This document shows positions 17,553 to 27,502 of a stretch of 64,000 nt of DNA, piece by piece. The position numbers and the translations under genes were made by a program. This stretch comes from DASCQC01 sp036012865 (GTDB lineage Bacteria > Pseudomonadota > Gammaproteobacteria > Comchoanobacterales > Comchoanobacteraceae). The notes below the pieces were generated by a model. The model saw nothing but the letters and a program-made list of their open reading frames with translations, made no database searches and had not been told where the DNA came from. The first letter of the stretch is position 1. Every line of letters starts with the position of its first letter. Location of the stretch: contig DASCQC010000017.1 in NCBI GenBank assembly GCA_036012865.1, positions 62,001 to 126,000 of the forward strand. The letters run 5' to 3'.

Positions 17553-20500
17553 ATGAACAAGGCAACCTTTTTTATCTTAACCTTAATCCTAGCTACCTCT
17601 GTAGCTACCGCGGAAAATAAAGTTGCTGATTCTCCTTCTACCAACACAGAAGAACACACACACCCTTCATCAGAATCGCCGGCATTCCAAGCATCTGAAA
17701 ATACAGTTTCCCCCTCATCTACTAAAGCTACCTCCTCTCAGGCTGAGGAAACAACTCCCTCTTCACCAGAATCGCCTCCCTTGCAAGCCCCCGAGAATAA
17801 CCCTCCACCAACTGAAGCAACAACAACCACACCCTCCAACGCTGAGGGAACATCCTCCCCTTCATTCCAAGCATCTAAGAATACATCGTCGTTGGAATCT
17901 GCAGCCCCTCACACCGGAGAAACACCTAAATCTTCCTCAAACCCAAGCATAGGTGATAAAACTATCACCAACACCAAAAGTGATGCTCCAAGTATAAAAA
18001 CAAACCAAAACATCCAATCTAATATGGATGATGACACTATGGGAACAACGGCGAATAATCCTGATGATGTTGACTATGGTGCAGGTCCCTCTAATGCACA
18101 AGAAATTGCTCAACAAAAAAAACAAGCCGAAGAACTTGCCTTACTTAATGAAAGCAAAAAAAATGCCAATGATCTAATCACTCAAACCGAATCATCCGTT
18201 TCATCCAAATCCAGTCTATACAATGGCGATGAGAAGACGAGTATAGATAACGCAATAGCTTCGTTAAATACTGCTATTGAATCTGGCGATACAAGTAAAA
18301 TTGATGAAGCAATGACTGCTTTGAACACAGCTACAGCAACAGCGGATAAAACAGCCTCCGAACGTTTGAATGCAATCAAAGAAGGCAAAGAGCTACTTGC
18401 AGAAACAGAACAAAATAAAGATTCAAAATTAGTCACTAGCGAACAAAACATCATCGATACTGCCGTTCAAAAATTACAGAATGCTATTATCAATAGGAAC
18501 ACTGATGACATCGATCAAGCAATGAAAGAACTGCATGCGGCTGTCATAGAAGCCAAGCATTTGAAAGAAGACCGAGAACGAAAGGAAGAGGAAGAAAGGC
18601 TAAGAAAGCTTGCCGCTGAAAAGAAAAAAGCCACAGAAGATTTCATAGCTGAATTTAAAAACTCTATGGCCAACGCATTATGTTTGCGTATTTTTGGCGG
18701 TGCCTATCAGCCGGGAACACCTGGCCTGTGTAATCCGTATCAATGGGGTATTTTTAAATTTTTCATGTCCGAACAAAAGGCATTGAACGAAAAAAACAAA
18801 GCCGTCGTAGGCCCTAATCATGCTGTCTTTTTCAACAATGTACTCAACCCCTTAAAACCGCTATTAAAAATAGCCAGCACACCGCGCAACCCCATTCAAC
18901 AGATAGCCCTTCAAGTCTTTACTCAGAGCCGAAGCTATAAAAGTAACAGTCAATTCGATCAAGTTATGAACCAACCTGAATTCACAAGCTTCATATTTTC
19001 AAGCCTATTATCCCCCTTCTATGCCAAACCACTTTCCGCCAAAGACTCTACTTACTATAATAATTACTACACCCCGTTAACCAAAGAACATATTTTGAAT
19101 CGGTTACAAGACAATTTTGGGTTTAATAATTACAATACCTGTATAAATCATCGTAATTCCATGAAAAACAACCCCATCCAATACACCAACCTAACATCGC
19201 TTTGTGAATTTTTAAAACCCAACAATATTTCATTCCTTATCAACACACTAAGGCTCATTTCAAGCTATAAAATACTCCAAAAAAGCATCAATGGTTGCCT
19301 AGAATCACAGCTCAAGACAAACCCTGAAGAAATCAAGGATCTTGATGAATTTAAAGGCCAGTACTATATTTCATCTACAGGAACCTTGACGACAAGCGAA
19401 AAGCTTTATAAACATGGCTGTTTCACATCCTGGCAGAATAGCTCCTATTCTTTTCGAGGCAACTACCCTCTCGATAGTTTTGCTAACGGCTACTATGTTG
19501 TTGTTCAAAACATTCTTAACCTTTATCAATTATTATCAGGCCCCAAAATCAGCCTTGGAACGTTGTTTTCTTCTGCCTTCACTTCCAGCACTAACAGCCA
19601 AAATACAAGCACACAACCCATCTCAACCCTAGAAGGATATCTTCAGCAGAATCCAGCAGCTCACCAACCCTCAATCCAGGCTCTCAATCAGTTAAAATCC
19701 TCTGTTAAAGCATTTAAATTTAGCCCCGATAATAAAAGCTTACCCACCATATCTAACCTAGCCCCTAATAAAGCAACCCCCTTACTTAAACAAATTCAAA
19801 CAGACTTAAACGCATTAGATAATATCATTAACCCTTCTATTTTACAGTGGTTCTCTCAAACTCTCACTGCAGCAAATCACCCAGATGTTATCAGTATCAA
19901 TGACGTCTTTGATACTGCGAGTTTTTATAACATGACAAAAACCCCGGGTGAATCTACCCTGCACAATGATCCAATCCAATGCTCAAGCCCCATAGGCCTG
20001 TCCGGAGTAGTTTTAGAGTCCTCAGGCAAGGAATCATCCAATAGTTACTATTCTCGTCAAATTATTCACCGATTTTTAAAACAGTTAGGTGAACTCAAAA
20101 AAATGCCTAAACTATACACAACTCCCCTCAACGCTAAACAAAATCTGTTAAATATTTATGAAGAAGATCCCCTTCATAAGAATCATTACCCAACCATGGC
20201 TGCCGGTTTGAGTTTCAATATAGACACCATCCATAATAAAGGGCCTAGCATTGCAGATGGAGACTCGGTAGTCCAAGCTGGCAACCCGGAAATCTTGAGT
20301 CAATACAAACTTAACCAGAAGAAATTTTACAATGAAATTTATAAAAAATCTTTTCACGCTGACACCTTGGGCTTTGTGAGTGTAAAAACAGCCAGCTTAG
20401 CAGTGATTTCTCAATTAGCAGCTAGCCGCGACACCCTCTATCAACTCTCCTGTGGTAAGCAAACATTCCAGGCCACCCCCATGGAAATTCTATACCACAA

Positions 20501-20837
20501 TGCCTCATTTCGAACACGTGATGATACTTGGTTTAAAAGCATACAAAATGCATCTGATAAGACTTTTTTATTAAAAGAAATGAATTTTCTTTTGGCTGAA
20601 GAAAGAGAGATGAAAACTTTACTTAGAAGACAACAAGAAATGTTAATTGGCGTGTTAAGTAACTGGATTACAACCAACCAATCATCAAGCGCCTCTTCTG
20701 ATCATCAGTCTAAAACGATTATTGATCACATCACATCATACGGCCTAGGAACCTCAGAAACCATGGCCAAAAAATCAAGAGCTGCCCGACAAAGTCAATC
20801 AGCCAACTCAAAAACAATGCCGGAGAAATCCTCATGA
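17553..20837 (+). CDS. IcmX-like exported protein, copy 2, with Hsp70-lid-like repeats
   Basis: The largest of the three (1094 residues). Layout: signal peptide (ending SVATA at residue 20); a Ser/Thr/Pro/Glu-rich segment to about 180 with imperfect repeats around QASENT, QAPENN and QASKNT; two consecutive helical units at about 199-266 and 270-337 resembling the C-terminal lid of Hsp70/HscA (SSLYNGDEKTSIDNAIASL, then SGDTSKIDEAMTAL; and SEQNIIDTAVQKL, then RNTDDIDQAMKEL); a charged EEEERLRKLAAEKKKA helix; then the IcmX-like body, with FGFNNYNTCINHR, NHPDVISINDVF and a C-terminal block NASFRTRDDTWF and LLKEMNFLLAEEREM. It is closer to copy 3 than to copy 1, and overlaps copy 3 by four bases. 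Confidence 0.65.
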   Translation: MNKATFFILTLILATSVATAENKVADSPSTNTEEHTHPSSESPAFQASENTVSPSSTKATSSQAEETTPSSPESPPLQAPENNPPPTEATTTTPSNAEGTSSPSFQASKNTSSLESAAPHTGETPKSSSNPSIGDKTITNTKSDAPSIKTNQNIQSNMDDDTMGTTANNPDDVDYGAGPSNAQEIAQQKKQAEELALLNESKKNANDLITQTESSVSSKSSLYNGDEKTSIDNAIASLNTAIESGDTSKIDEAMTALNTATATADKTASERLNAIKEGKELLAETEQNKDSKLVTSEQNIIDTAVQKLQNAIINRNTDDIDQAMKELHAAVIEAKHLKEDRERKEEEERLRKLAAEKKKATEDFIAEFKNSMANALCLRIFGGAYQPGTPGLCNPYQWGIFKFFMSEQKALNEKNKAVVGPNHAVFFNNVLNPLKPLLKIASTPRNPIQQIALQVFTQSRSYKSNSQFDQVMNQPEFTSFIFSSLLSPFYAKPLSAKDSTYYNNYYTPLTKEHILNRLQDNFGFNNYNTCINHRNSMKNNPIQYTNLTSLCEFLKPNNISFLINTLRLISSYKILQKSINGCLESQLKTNPEEIKDLDEFKGQYYISSTGTLTTSEKLYKHGCFTSWQNSSYSFRGNYPLDSFANGYYVVVQNILNLYQLLSGPKISLGTLFSSAFTSSTNSQNTSTQPISTLEGYLQQNPAAHQPSIQALNQLKSSVKAFKFSPDNKSLPTISNLAPNKATPLLKQIQTDLNALDNIINPSILQWFSQTLTAANHPDVISINDVFDTASFYNMTKTPGESTLHNDPIQCSSPIGLSGVVLESSGKESSNSYYSRQIIHRFLKQLGELKKMPKLYTTPLNAKQNLLNIYEEDPLHKNHYPTMAAGLSFNIDTIHNKGPSIADGDSVVQAGNPEILSQYKLNQKKFYNEIYKKSFHADTLGFVSVKTASLAVISQLAASRDTLYQLSCGKQTFQATPMEILYHNASFRTRDDTWFKSIQNASDKTFLLKEMNFLLAEEREMKTLLRRQQEMLIGVLSNWITTNQSSSASSDHQSKTIIDHITSYGLGTSETMAKKSRAARQSQSANSKTMPEKSS

Positions 20838-23221
20838 AGAAGTTAATCGGCATAGCTATTTATATCTCGCTCATCTCTAACCTTTCAGCTATGGTTGAGC
20901 CAGATAATCGGACCATCATAAAAAACGCCTACAAATCGGCGATATGCACAACCATCTATGGGGGCAAACTAGACAACAACGAATGCATGATTCATGATCT
21001 TCTCACCGATAAAACCGCCCCCTTACAAAATATTTATCATTTTTGGAAAGCACAAACACCGTCAGCCACTTTTTTCAAAGAGGTTGTGAATCAATTTCAA
21101 ACCCCATCAGAACGAGAACAATATTGTTCGTTTAAAGATCCCTCCCTGTATGGTGTTAAAAAAGTTTTCAGCGAAGCTGCATGGCTCTTATGTGACCTTA
21201 CCAAAAACATGTTCAAAAAAGAACTAACCAACCTATCCATTCTATTTCAAGATAAAAACCCTCCTTTTTTCAACTTTGTGACCAGCAATGTTTTATTTCC
21301 GCTTCTCCCATTAAGCCAACCTAAATCTGTCAACCCCTCTCTAGACCCCGTTCAAGAAACTGCAACACTGGTCATCTCTAAGGCAAAAAAAGCAACAACA
21401 AAAACTCTCAACCGAGTTGAATTTGCTCATCATATTGTCGAAGAACTGTTATACCCTTTACTCATCATTGATCCCAATCATAAGTATGTACTCAACCCAA
21501 TCAATCATCGCACCGTAGAAAAAAGAATGGATAACCTCTTTGGGTCCAGTCAATACTCTACCTGTATCAATCAAGCCCATACGATCACAGACCCTATCAG
21601 CAAACAAAATAAAATCTTTTATTGTCATTTTCTTAAAAAATCAGGAAACATCGATAATAAAGCAGTGTTATCCAATTTTATCCAACTATTAGCACTTAAC
21701 CAAACCCTTATTCAAAACACCCAGGGTTGTTTAGACAAGGACATGCTTCAATATCAATATGAAATAGAAAAAGACATCCAAAAGAAAAAACAAGGCTATT
21801 TTATTGCGTGGACAATCAATCAAATCAATCCGAAGTCTAAGAAATCTGAGGTTAAAACCAACTATTACAAACTTAACTGCATTACTAAATTTACTGAAAC
21901 TTCCTCCAAGCAAGAACTTCCAACAAAGACTCCTTTGAATGGATTTTACCAGTTAATACAAAACTTTGATCAACTTCTTAAGGTTTCAGATGAACTCATA
22001 GCAGGGGTTCCTAACCTTGCAACCCACCCTGCAATAACTCTATTGAAAAAATATAAGACAACCTTTGAAAAATTTAAAGAAGATGTTCACCAAGCTAGAG
22101 CATTGCCCACCAGCTCCAGGATTTCTCCCAACAGGGTAAAACCCTTTCTCATGGAAATCAATTCTATTGCCATAAAGCTAGAGCCTTACTTGAATCCCTT
22201 TCTGATGGAATGGATTGCCAAAGAGCTGCGCACTGAACACTTCCCCAATGTTATCAGTTCAAGAGACCTCTACGGGTCAGCAAAATATGGTAATAATCTC
22301 ACCTATGATAACCTGACAGAGACCTTGGACTGCAATTCTACTATCTTGATCAACTCATTACAGAAAATTGAGACAGCTAAGAGTTTAGAGTCGTATAATT
22401 TAGGCCTTATCAATGACTACATCCACGATCTAGGCCAAAACCAAAACACTGCCACATTAAGCATTTATCCTATCAATAGTCAGCTGGGTTATTCCAACAT
22501 CTTTAGCGACAACAGCTCTGATTATATCAATGTTTTAGTCGCGGGAAATCTTTTAAGGTTTAAAAGTAACGACGAATGGGGAAACAATGAAAAAGGCCCC
22601 CGTTATAAAATAGGTCACCAAGGTTACCTCACCACCACGAACATTCAAGATTTAAGCTCTGTACCCACGACTCGGGCTACCCTTTTCAAACAAATTGAGA
22701 AAAACTCCACTGAATTTATCGCTGATAGCTTAAACTTACTGCAAACAAAAATGCTTAGCTTGTCTGCGATTCAATATCAAACATTAAGCAGAAATATAGT
22801 ATATCATGCTCAATGTGGTGATAAAAAATTAGTCGTGACTCCTATGCAAGTATTAAAACATAATGCAACCTACCGCCTAAGCAGAGAATGGCAAGCTCGC
22901 ATTGCTATCTCTTCCGATGAAGCCTTCCTTTTACAGGAAATGAATAAAATTTTGGCCGAAAAAAGGTACATGGATTATCTCCTCAATCGTCAAAAGGATC
23001 AGCTGATTGCGGTTAGTAACACCATGATATCTACCAACCAAGCTAGTGTATTTTCTAGCATACAAGGGCAAAAAGCCACCATTAATAATGATATGAACTC
23101 CTATTTGAACGGCCAATCTGGCACAGATAGTAATACACAAAAGGTGACTGAGAAAGCTTCTTCCGCCACACTAACGGGTAATAAACCTCCGCCTAAAAAT
23201 CCGATGAAGTCAATCAAATAA
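20834..23221 (+). CDS. IcmX-like exported protein, copy 3
   Basis: A 795-residue exported protein: hydrophobic start (LIGIAIYISLISNLSA), then YKSAICTTIYGGK, matching the start of copy 1. The body shares FGSSQYSTCINQAHT, NPFLMEWIAKEL, FPNVISSRDL and C-terminal HNATYRLSREWQ and FLLQEMNKILAEKRYMDYLL with copy 2. The tail is Ser/Thr/Pro/Lys-rich. It is coupled to copy 2 by ATGA, so the whole block from icmW to here is very likely one operon. No convincing terminator is visible before the convergent hldE gene. Function as a periplasmic Icm/Dot component is inferred from family resemblance and context. Confidence 0.65.
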   Translation: MKKLIGIAIYISLISNLSAMVEPDNRTIIKNAYKSAICTTIYGGKLDNNECMIHDLLTDKTAPLQNIYHFWKAQTPSATFFKEVVNQFQTPSEREQYCSFKDPSLYGVKKVFSEAAWLLCDLTKNMFKKELTNLSILFQDKNPPFFNFVTSNVLFPLLPLSQPKSVNPSLDPVQETATLVISKAKKATTKTLNRVEFAHHIVEELLYPLLIIDPNHKYVLNPINHRTVEKRMDNLFGSSQYSTCINQAHTITDPISKQNKIFYCHFLKKSGNIDNKAVLSNFIQLLALNQTLIQNTQGCLDKDMLQYQYEIEKDIQKKKQGYFIAWTINQINPKSKKSEVKTNYYKLNCITKFTETSSKQELPTKTPLNGFYQLIQNFDQLLKVSDELIAGVPNLATHPAITLLKKYKTTFEKFKEDVHQARALPTSSRISPNRVKPFLMEINSIAIKLEPYLNPFLMEWIAKELRTEHFPNVISSRDLYGSAKYGNNLTYDNLTETLDCNSTILINSLQKIETAKSLESYNLGLINDYIHDLGQNQNTATLSIYPINSQLGYSNIFSDNSSDYINVLVAGNLLRFKSNDEWGNNEKGPRYKIGHQGYLTTTNIQDLSSVPTTRATLFKQIEKNSTEFIADSLNLLQTKMLSLSAIQYQTLSRNIVYHAQCGDKKLVVTPMQVLKHNATYRLSREWQARIAISSDEAFLLQEMNKILAEKRYMDYLLNRQKDQLIAVSNTMISTNQASVFSSIQGQKATINNDMNSYLNGQSGTDSNTQKVTEKASSATLTGNKPPPKNPMKSIK

Positions 23222-23277
23222 CATAGTGTTTTGCAATAAGTTTACACAGCGAGTTACAGAGCACTTGAAAAACAAGC

Positions 23278-24660
23278 TTATTTTTTACAGTTTTCAATAA
23301 TTTTTGTTGAGCTATAACCCTTAATGGTTGGAATAATTAACACACGCCCCCCATTAGCTCGAACCCCTTTTGCCCCAGCAATCTCATCTTCAGAATAATC
23401 TCCCCCTTTAACCAAAATATCAGGGCTGATAGAATGAATGAGACTCTCTGGAGTCTCTTCATCGAAGGGTATAATTCGATCAACAAACGCTAAACTTGAA
23501 AGCATCTCCATGCGGGCATTTAAATTATTAATCGGGCGTTTTTCTCCTTTTAGTCGCTTGACAGAAGCATCACTGTTGACAAGAACCCATAACTGATCCC
23601 CACTTCTTTTAGCTTCTTGTAAATAGCGTATGTGTCCAGGGTGAAGTAAATCAAAACACCCGTTGGTAACCACTATTTTATACCCTAATCGACGTGAAGC
23701 ATCGGCAAGGCGACGAACATGGTCCTGAGTCATTATCTTTTCTTGATTATTGATAATTAATTGATGAATATTGATCGAGGTGGTTTTCATTTGTTGAATC
23801 ACAATAGCTGCTGCTTCACTCGCCAAAGACATTCTTTGTTGTGCTGTCCACCTTAGGGGGTGTGTTGCCGCTAAAACAGACATCACTGTATCACCCGCTC
23901 CTGTGACATCAAAAACCTCAACATGAGAGCTTGCATAACTTTCTGATCCTTGAGGTGTATACCAAGTCATGCCTTGACTTCCTTGAGTAAGAACGACACT
24001 CTTTATATCATAGTCTTTAATCGCTTTCTTAGCTTTTATATCAACAGGGTCCTCTGGGGATTGCACATTTTTAAATTCCAGTAAATTAGGCTTGATAAGA
24101 TCCACACCCTGATAACAAGACCAATGCTTATTTTTAGGGTCCACTAAAACAGGAACCCCTTTCTTTTTGGCCAATTGAATAAATTTTTGTGGGTCACAAA
24201 CAACCCCTTTGTCATAATCAGATAGAACCAACACATCAATCTTATCAATCACTTTAGCAAGCTTGTTCAATAGTTCCTCTTGGTAAGAAGAAAGCAGTAC
24301 CGTTTCAAAATCAGCACGAACCAATTGATGTGACTCATGAACTAAACGTATCTTTACGGTAGAGGGCTGTGTCGTTAAAACATCATATAAATGAATATTG
24401 GCAACCCCACACATGGATCTTATTTTATCCCCTACTTCATCATCACCTAAACAACCTAACAAATGAGTTTTACAACCTAAGCCAACAAGATTAAGGGCTA
24501 AATTTGCCGCTCCCCCTAGTCGATCATCTTTGCCCTCAACCGATAGTATGGGCACGGGTGATTCAGGAGAGATTCTCTTCACTTCCCCCATCCAATATCG
24601 ATCTAAAATAAGATCTCCAACAACAGCAACTCGTGAGGATTGTAACATGCTAAGATCCAT
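23278..24660 (-). CDS. hldE: Bifunctional heptose 7-phosphate kinase / heptose 1-phosphate adenylyltransferase
   Basis: Makes the ADP-heptose precursor for LPS inner core. Residues 1 to about 315 are a PfkB-type sugar kinase (VVGDLILDRYWMG, ISPESPVPI, RLGGAANLALNL, and the catalytic VTGAGDTVMSV). Residues from about 325 are a nucleotidyltransferase (VVTNGCFDLLHPGHIRYLQ, KRLKGEKRPINN). The full-length fused form (460 residues) is usual for gammaproteobacteria. The start overlaps the end of ruvB by 11 bases, so it is the last gene of the aspS-to-hldE run. Confidence 0.93.
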   Translation of the reverse strand: MDLSMLQSSRVAVVGDLILDRYWMGEVKRISPESPVPILSVEGKDDRLGGAANLALNLVGLGCKTHLLGCLGDDEVGDKIRSMCGVANIHLYDVLTTQPSTVKIRLVHESHQLVRADFETVLLSSYQEELLNKLAKVIDKIDVLVLSDYDKGVVCDPQKFIQLAKKKGVPVLVDPKNKHWSCYQGVDLIKPNLLEFKNVQSPEDPVDIKAKKAIKDYDIKSVVLTQGSQGMTWYTPQGSESYASSHVEVFDVTGAGDTVMSVLAATHPLRWTAQQRMSLASEAAAIVIQQMKTTSINIHQLIINNQEKIMTQDHVRRLADASRRLGYKIVVTNGCFDLLHPGHIRYLQEAKRSGDQLWVLVNSDASVKRLKGEKRPINNLNARMEMLSSLAFVDRIIPFDEETPESLIHSISPDILVKGGDYSEDEIAGAKGVRANGGRVLIIPTIKGYSSTKIIENCKK

Positions 24661-25678
24661 AAGGGATTTCTCCTTGTACGATAGAGTTCATATGTTTATA
24701 GGCTAAATTAGTTGCCTGGCGCCCCCTTGGCGTTCTTATAATAAGGTTAGATTGAATTAAGTATGGCTCAACAACATCCTCTAAGGTTCCCCTTTCTTCT
24801 CCCAATGTTGCAGCTAGACTCTCAATGCCCACAGGTCCTCCTTTAAAAACATCGATAATAATCTTTAAAAATTTCCTATCTAAATCATCCAAGCCTAAAT
24901 CATCAACATTCAGAGAATCCAATGATGTCGTTGCAAGATTACTCTCAATCACAGTGTGATCTTCTACCTCCGCATAATCTCTGACTCGACGTAATAAACG
25001 ATTGGCTATGCGTGGTGTGCCTCTTGATCGCTTGGCAATCAGCCCCGCTGCTTCGGTTTCACAATCTATCTTTAAGATTTTTGATGATCTTCGAATAATA
25101 GCGGCTAATTCTTTTTGTTGATAAAACTCTAATCGTTGAACAATTCCAAACCGATCCCTTAACGGGGAGGTTAATAAACCCGCTCGAGTCGTAGCTCCTA
25201 CCAATGTAAATTCTGGTAAATCCAATTGAATATTCCTTGCGGCAGGTCCCTCACCAATCATTATATCAATTTTAAAGTCCTCCATGGCTGGGTAAAGAAC
25301 TTCTTCAACATGAGGACTTAGTCGGTGAATCTCATCAATAAACAAGACATCCCCTGCAGTAAGGTTTGTTAATATTGCCGCTAAATCTCCAGCCTTATCT
25401 AAAACAGGTCCAGAAGTCTGCTTAATGCTAGCATTCATTTCATAAGCAATAATATTAGCCAATGTTGTTTTCCCCAGCCCAGGAGGGCCAAAAATCAACA
25501 CATGATCCAATACAGATTGTCGTTTTTTTGCAGCTTTAATAAACACATTCATTTGTGATTTTAACGCTTCTTGCCCAATGTATTCTTTCAAGCTCTTGGG
25601 GCGTATAGACACTTCATGGGTATCATCTAACTTAACCTCAGGATCAATAACATTGTGATATTCTTGCTCAATAGTCAT
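24650..25678 (-). CDS. ruvB: Holliday junction branch-migration helicase RuvB
   Basis: The hexameric AAA+ motor of the RuvABC resolvasome. The 342-residue protein shows the N-terminal RPKSLKEYIGQ, Walker A GPPGLGKTTLA, Walker B LFIDEIHRLS, sensor 1 TLVGATTRAGLL, the arginine-finger region SPLRDRFGI, and a C-terminal winged helix ending YIQSN/RTPRGR-like (YLIQSNLIIRTPRGR). All motifs are intact. It follows ruvA by eight bases and overlaps hldE. ruvA and ruvC lie just upstream in the usual order. Confidence 0.96.
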   Translation of the reverse strand: MTIEQEYHNVIDPEVKLDDTHEVSIRPKSLKEYIGQEALKSQMNVFIKAAKKRQSVLDHVLIFGPPGLGKTTLANIIAYEMNASIKQTSGPVLDKAGDLAAILTNLTAGDVLFIDEIHRLSPHVEEVLYPAMEDFKIDIMIGEGPAARNIQLDLPEFTLVGATTRAGLLTSPLRDRFGIVQRLEFYQQKELAAIIRRSSKILKIDCETEAAGLIAKRSRGTPRIANRLLRRVRDYAEVEDHTVIESNLATTSLDSLNVDDLGLDDLDRKFLKIIIDVFKGGPVGIESLAATLGEERGTLEDVVEPYLIQSNLIIRTPRGRQATNLAYKHMNSIVQGEIPYGS

Positions 25679-25686
25679 CAGTACTC

Positions 25687-26271
25687 CTAAACTTGTGACA
25701 ATATAGGTAAAGCTCTACGAATCAAGTCTTCTAGACCCGAACACTTTTCATTTTTAATGGATGATATCGCTTTGGATGCGGCCTGAGGTTTATAGCCTAA
25801 CTTAATTAATGCATCCACTGCTTGTTGATGATATTGCCCTGCACCCGAAGAAAGCTCCACTTGTGGCAATCGGTCTTCACAGTGTTTTAATTCCACGAGT
25901 AACCTTTCAGCAACTTTTTTGCCAACACCTTTTATTTGACACATCCAACGAATATCTTGAGATTGAATACACTGGCGTAATTCTCCTAAAGAAAAATGGG
26001 ATAAAATATTTAAAGCTAATTTAGGTCCCACCCCATTTACCTTAATTAAGGTTTGAAAAACTTGAACTGCCTCAACGTCTAAAAATCCATACAAAGAATG
26101 GTTATCTTCTCTTACCACCAAATGAGTATGTATCAACACAGACTCTTTCATCATTTCCAAGCGAGCCAGGTCTGTGTGAGTTAACTCAACAACGTATCCT
26201 ACTCCATTGACATCGACAATACACATAGGTAGACGAATGGCTGACACGGTTCCTTTCAAGTGAGCTATCAT
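25687..26271 (-). CDS. ruvA: Holliday junction DNA-binding protein RuvA
   Basis: Binds the four-way junction and loads RuvB. Features: N-terminal OB-fold MIAHLKGTV, the two helix-hairpin-helix segments (LIKVNGVGPKLALNIL and ICQIKGVGKKVAERLL-like, here MCQIKGVGKKVAERLL), an acidic-linker region, and the C-terminal RuvB-binding domain (AVDALIKLGYKPQAASKAI). The frame is open 15 codons further upstream, but the ATG at 26271 is the family start and overlaps the ruvC stop by four bases. Length of 194 residues is normal. Confidence 0.95.
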   Translation of the reverse strand: MIAHLKGTVSAIRLPMCIVDVNGVGYVVELTHTDLARLEMMKESVLIHTHLVVREDNHSLYGFLDVEAVQVFQTLIKVNGVGPKLALNILSHFSLGELRQCIQSQDIRWMCQIKGVGKKVAERLLVELKHCEDRLPQVELSSGAGQYHQQAVDALIKLGYKPQAASKAISSIKNEKCSGLEDLIRRALPILSQV

Positions 26272-26759
26272 GAAATGTTCTCCAAAAAACCCCAACGAAC
26301 ATGATGAGCACAACAAATCGCAATCGCTAAAGCATCTGCGGCATCTGGTTTTGGCACTGCATCCAATTGCAAAAGAGACTTAACCATAAACTGTACCTGC
26401 TGTTTAGTAGCCTGCCCCTTACCCACCACTGCCTGTTTAATAAGCCTGGGAGCATATTCTCGCAGCTCCAGTCCTCTTTCTGCAATCAAACTCAAGATAA
26501 CCCCTCTAGCATGCGCTAATTTCAAACTGCTCATGGCATTCTTGTGCACAAACAAAGATTCAACCCCGACAAAATCAGGTTGCATAGACTCTAAAAGCTT
26601 TTTGAGTTCAACCCTTAAAACCCTTAATCTTTCTGATAACAAGTCTTTTTCTGGCAAACGAATACGCCCATAGGTAACACATTTACATTGACCTTGATGG
26701 AAGTGAATTAACCCATAACCGACTAAACGCGTTCCTGGATCAATGCCTAATACTTGCAT
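26268..26759 (-). CDS. ruvC: Holliday junction resolvase RuvC
   Basis: The endonuclease that cuts Holliday junctions. It has the RNase H-like core with its acidic residues in VLGIDPGTRLVGYG (first Asp), VGVESLFVHKNAMS (Glu) and KPDAADALAIAICCAHH (final Asp residues). At 163 residues it is close to the usual length. It lies three bases after yebC and overlaps ruvA by four bases. Confidence 0.95.
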   Translation of the reverse strand: MQVLGIDPGTRLVGYGLIHFHQGQCKCVTYGRIRLPEKDLLSERLRVLRVELKKLLESMQPDFVGVESLFVHKNAMSSLKLAHARGVILSLIAERGLELREYAPRLIKQAVVGKGQATKQQVQFMVKSLLQLDAVPKPDAADALAIAICCAHHVRWGFLENIS

Positions 26760-26762
26760 GCC

Positions 26763-27500
26763 TTACTCATCTGGATCAAAGCCTTCAGGAAAACCAGCAT
26801 TGGTGTACACAGATTGAACATCATCCAACCCTTCAAGCATATCAATCAACTTCATCACTTTAAGGGCTTGATCTTTCTCACACGCAACCTCATTATCAGG
26901 CAAATAGGTTAATTCTGCTTCTTCAATCCTAATATTGTCTGCTTGCAAATTATTTTTAATCTTTTCAAAATCATTAGGCTCGGTCAATACTTCATACATG
27001 TTATTTTCAAGCGGTTTAACATCCAAGGCCCCTGACTCTATAACAAGTTCTATCAAGCGCTCCTCTTCTTCATGAGAACATAGAATCAACCCTCGATGCT
27101 GAAACAAATAGGATACGGTGCCTTCTGCACCCATACTGCCACCTAACTTACTAAAAGCATGCCTGACTTCAGCTACGGTGCGATTACGGTTATCGGTTAA
27201 ACCATGAACCCAACAAGCGATTCCACCTGGCCCATAACCCTCATACCTAACTGCAACAAGGTCTTCAGCACCTTGACTCTTATCTCCCTTGGATATGGCT
27301 CTTTGAACAATATCCTTCCCCATATTCATGCGTTGTGCTTTATCCATAGCAAGGCGCAACGATGCATTGGTTAAGGGGTCTGATCCTTGCTTTGCCGCAA
27401 CGGTAATTAAACGGGCTAATTTAGTAAATACTTTATTACGAGCAGCATCTTGTTTACCTTTACGAAAACGAATATTAGCCCATTTACTGTGCCCTGCCAT
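26763..27500 (-). CDS. yebC: YebC/PmpR-family protein
   Basis: A 245-residue protein beginning MAGHSKWANIRFRKGKQD, the invariant YebC start, and containing VRYEGYGPGGIACWV and RHAFSKLGGSMGAEGTVSYL. Members bind DNA or act on ribosomes stalled at proline-rich stretches (recent work on the family); the exact role here is not known from sequence. The gene order aspS-yebC-ruvC-ruvA-ruvB is widespread in gammaproteobacteria and intact here. Confidence 0.94.
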   Translation of the reverse strand: MAGHSKWANIRFRKGKQDAARNKVFTKLARLITVAAKQGSDPLTNASLRLAMDKAQRMNMGKDIVQRAISKGDKSQGAEDLVAVRYEGYGPGGIACWVHGLTDNRNRTVAEVRHAFSKLGGSMGAEGTVSYLFQHRGLILCSHEEEERLIELVIESGALDVKPLENNMYEVLTEPNDFEKIKNNLQADNIRIEEAELTYLPDNEVACEKDQALKVMKLIDMLEGLDDVQSVYTNAGFPEGFDPDE

Positions 27501-27502
27501 GA

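Noticed and set aside
17623..17952. 109-codon frame overlapping the start of the second IcmX-like gene
   Set aside because: Out-of-frame shadow of the Ser/Thr/Pro-rich segment; low complexity alone keeps it open.
23222..23277. Possible terminator between the third IcmX-like gene and hldE
   Set aside because: Only AATAAG/CTTATT pairs over a loop of about 40 bases; too weak to call.
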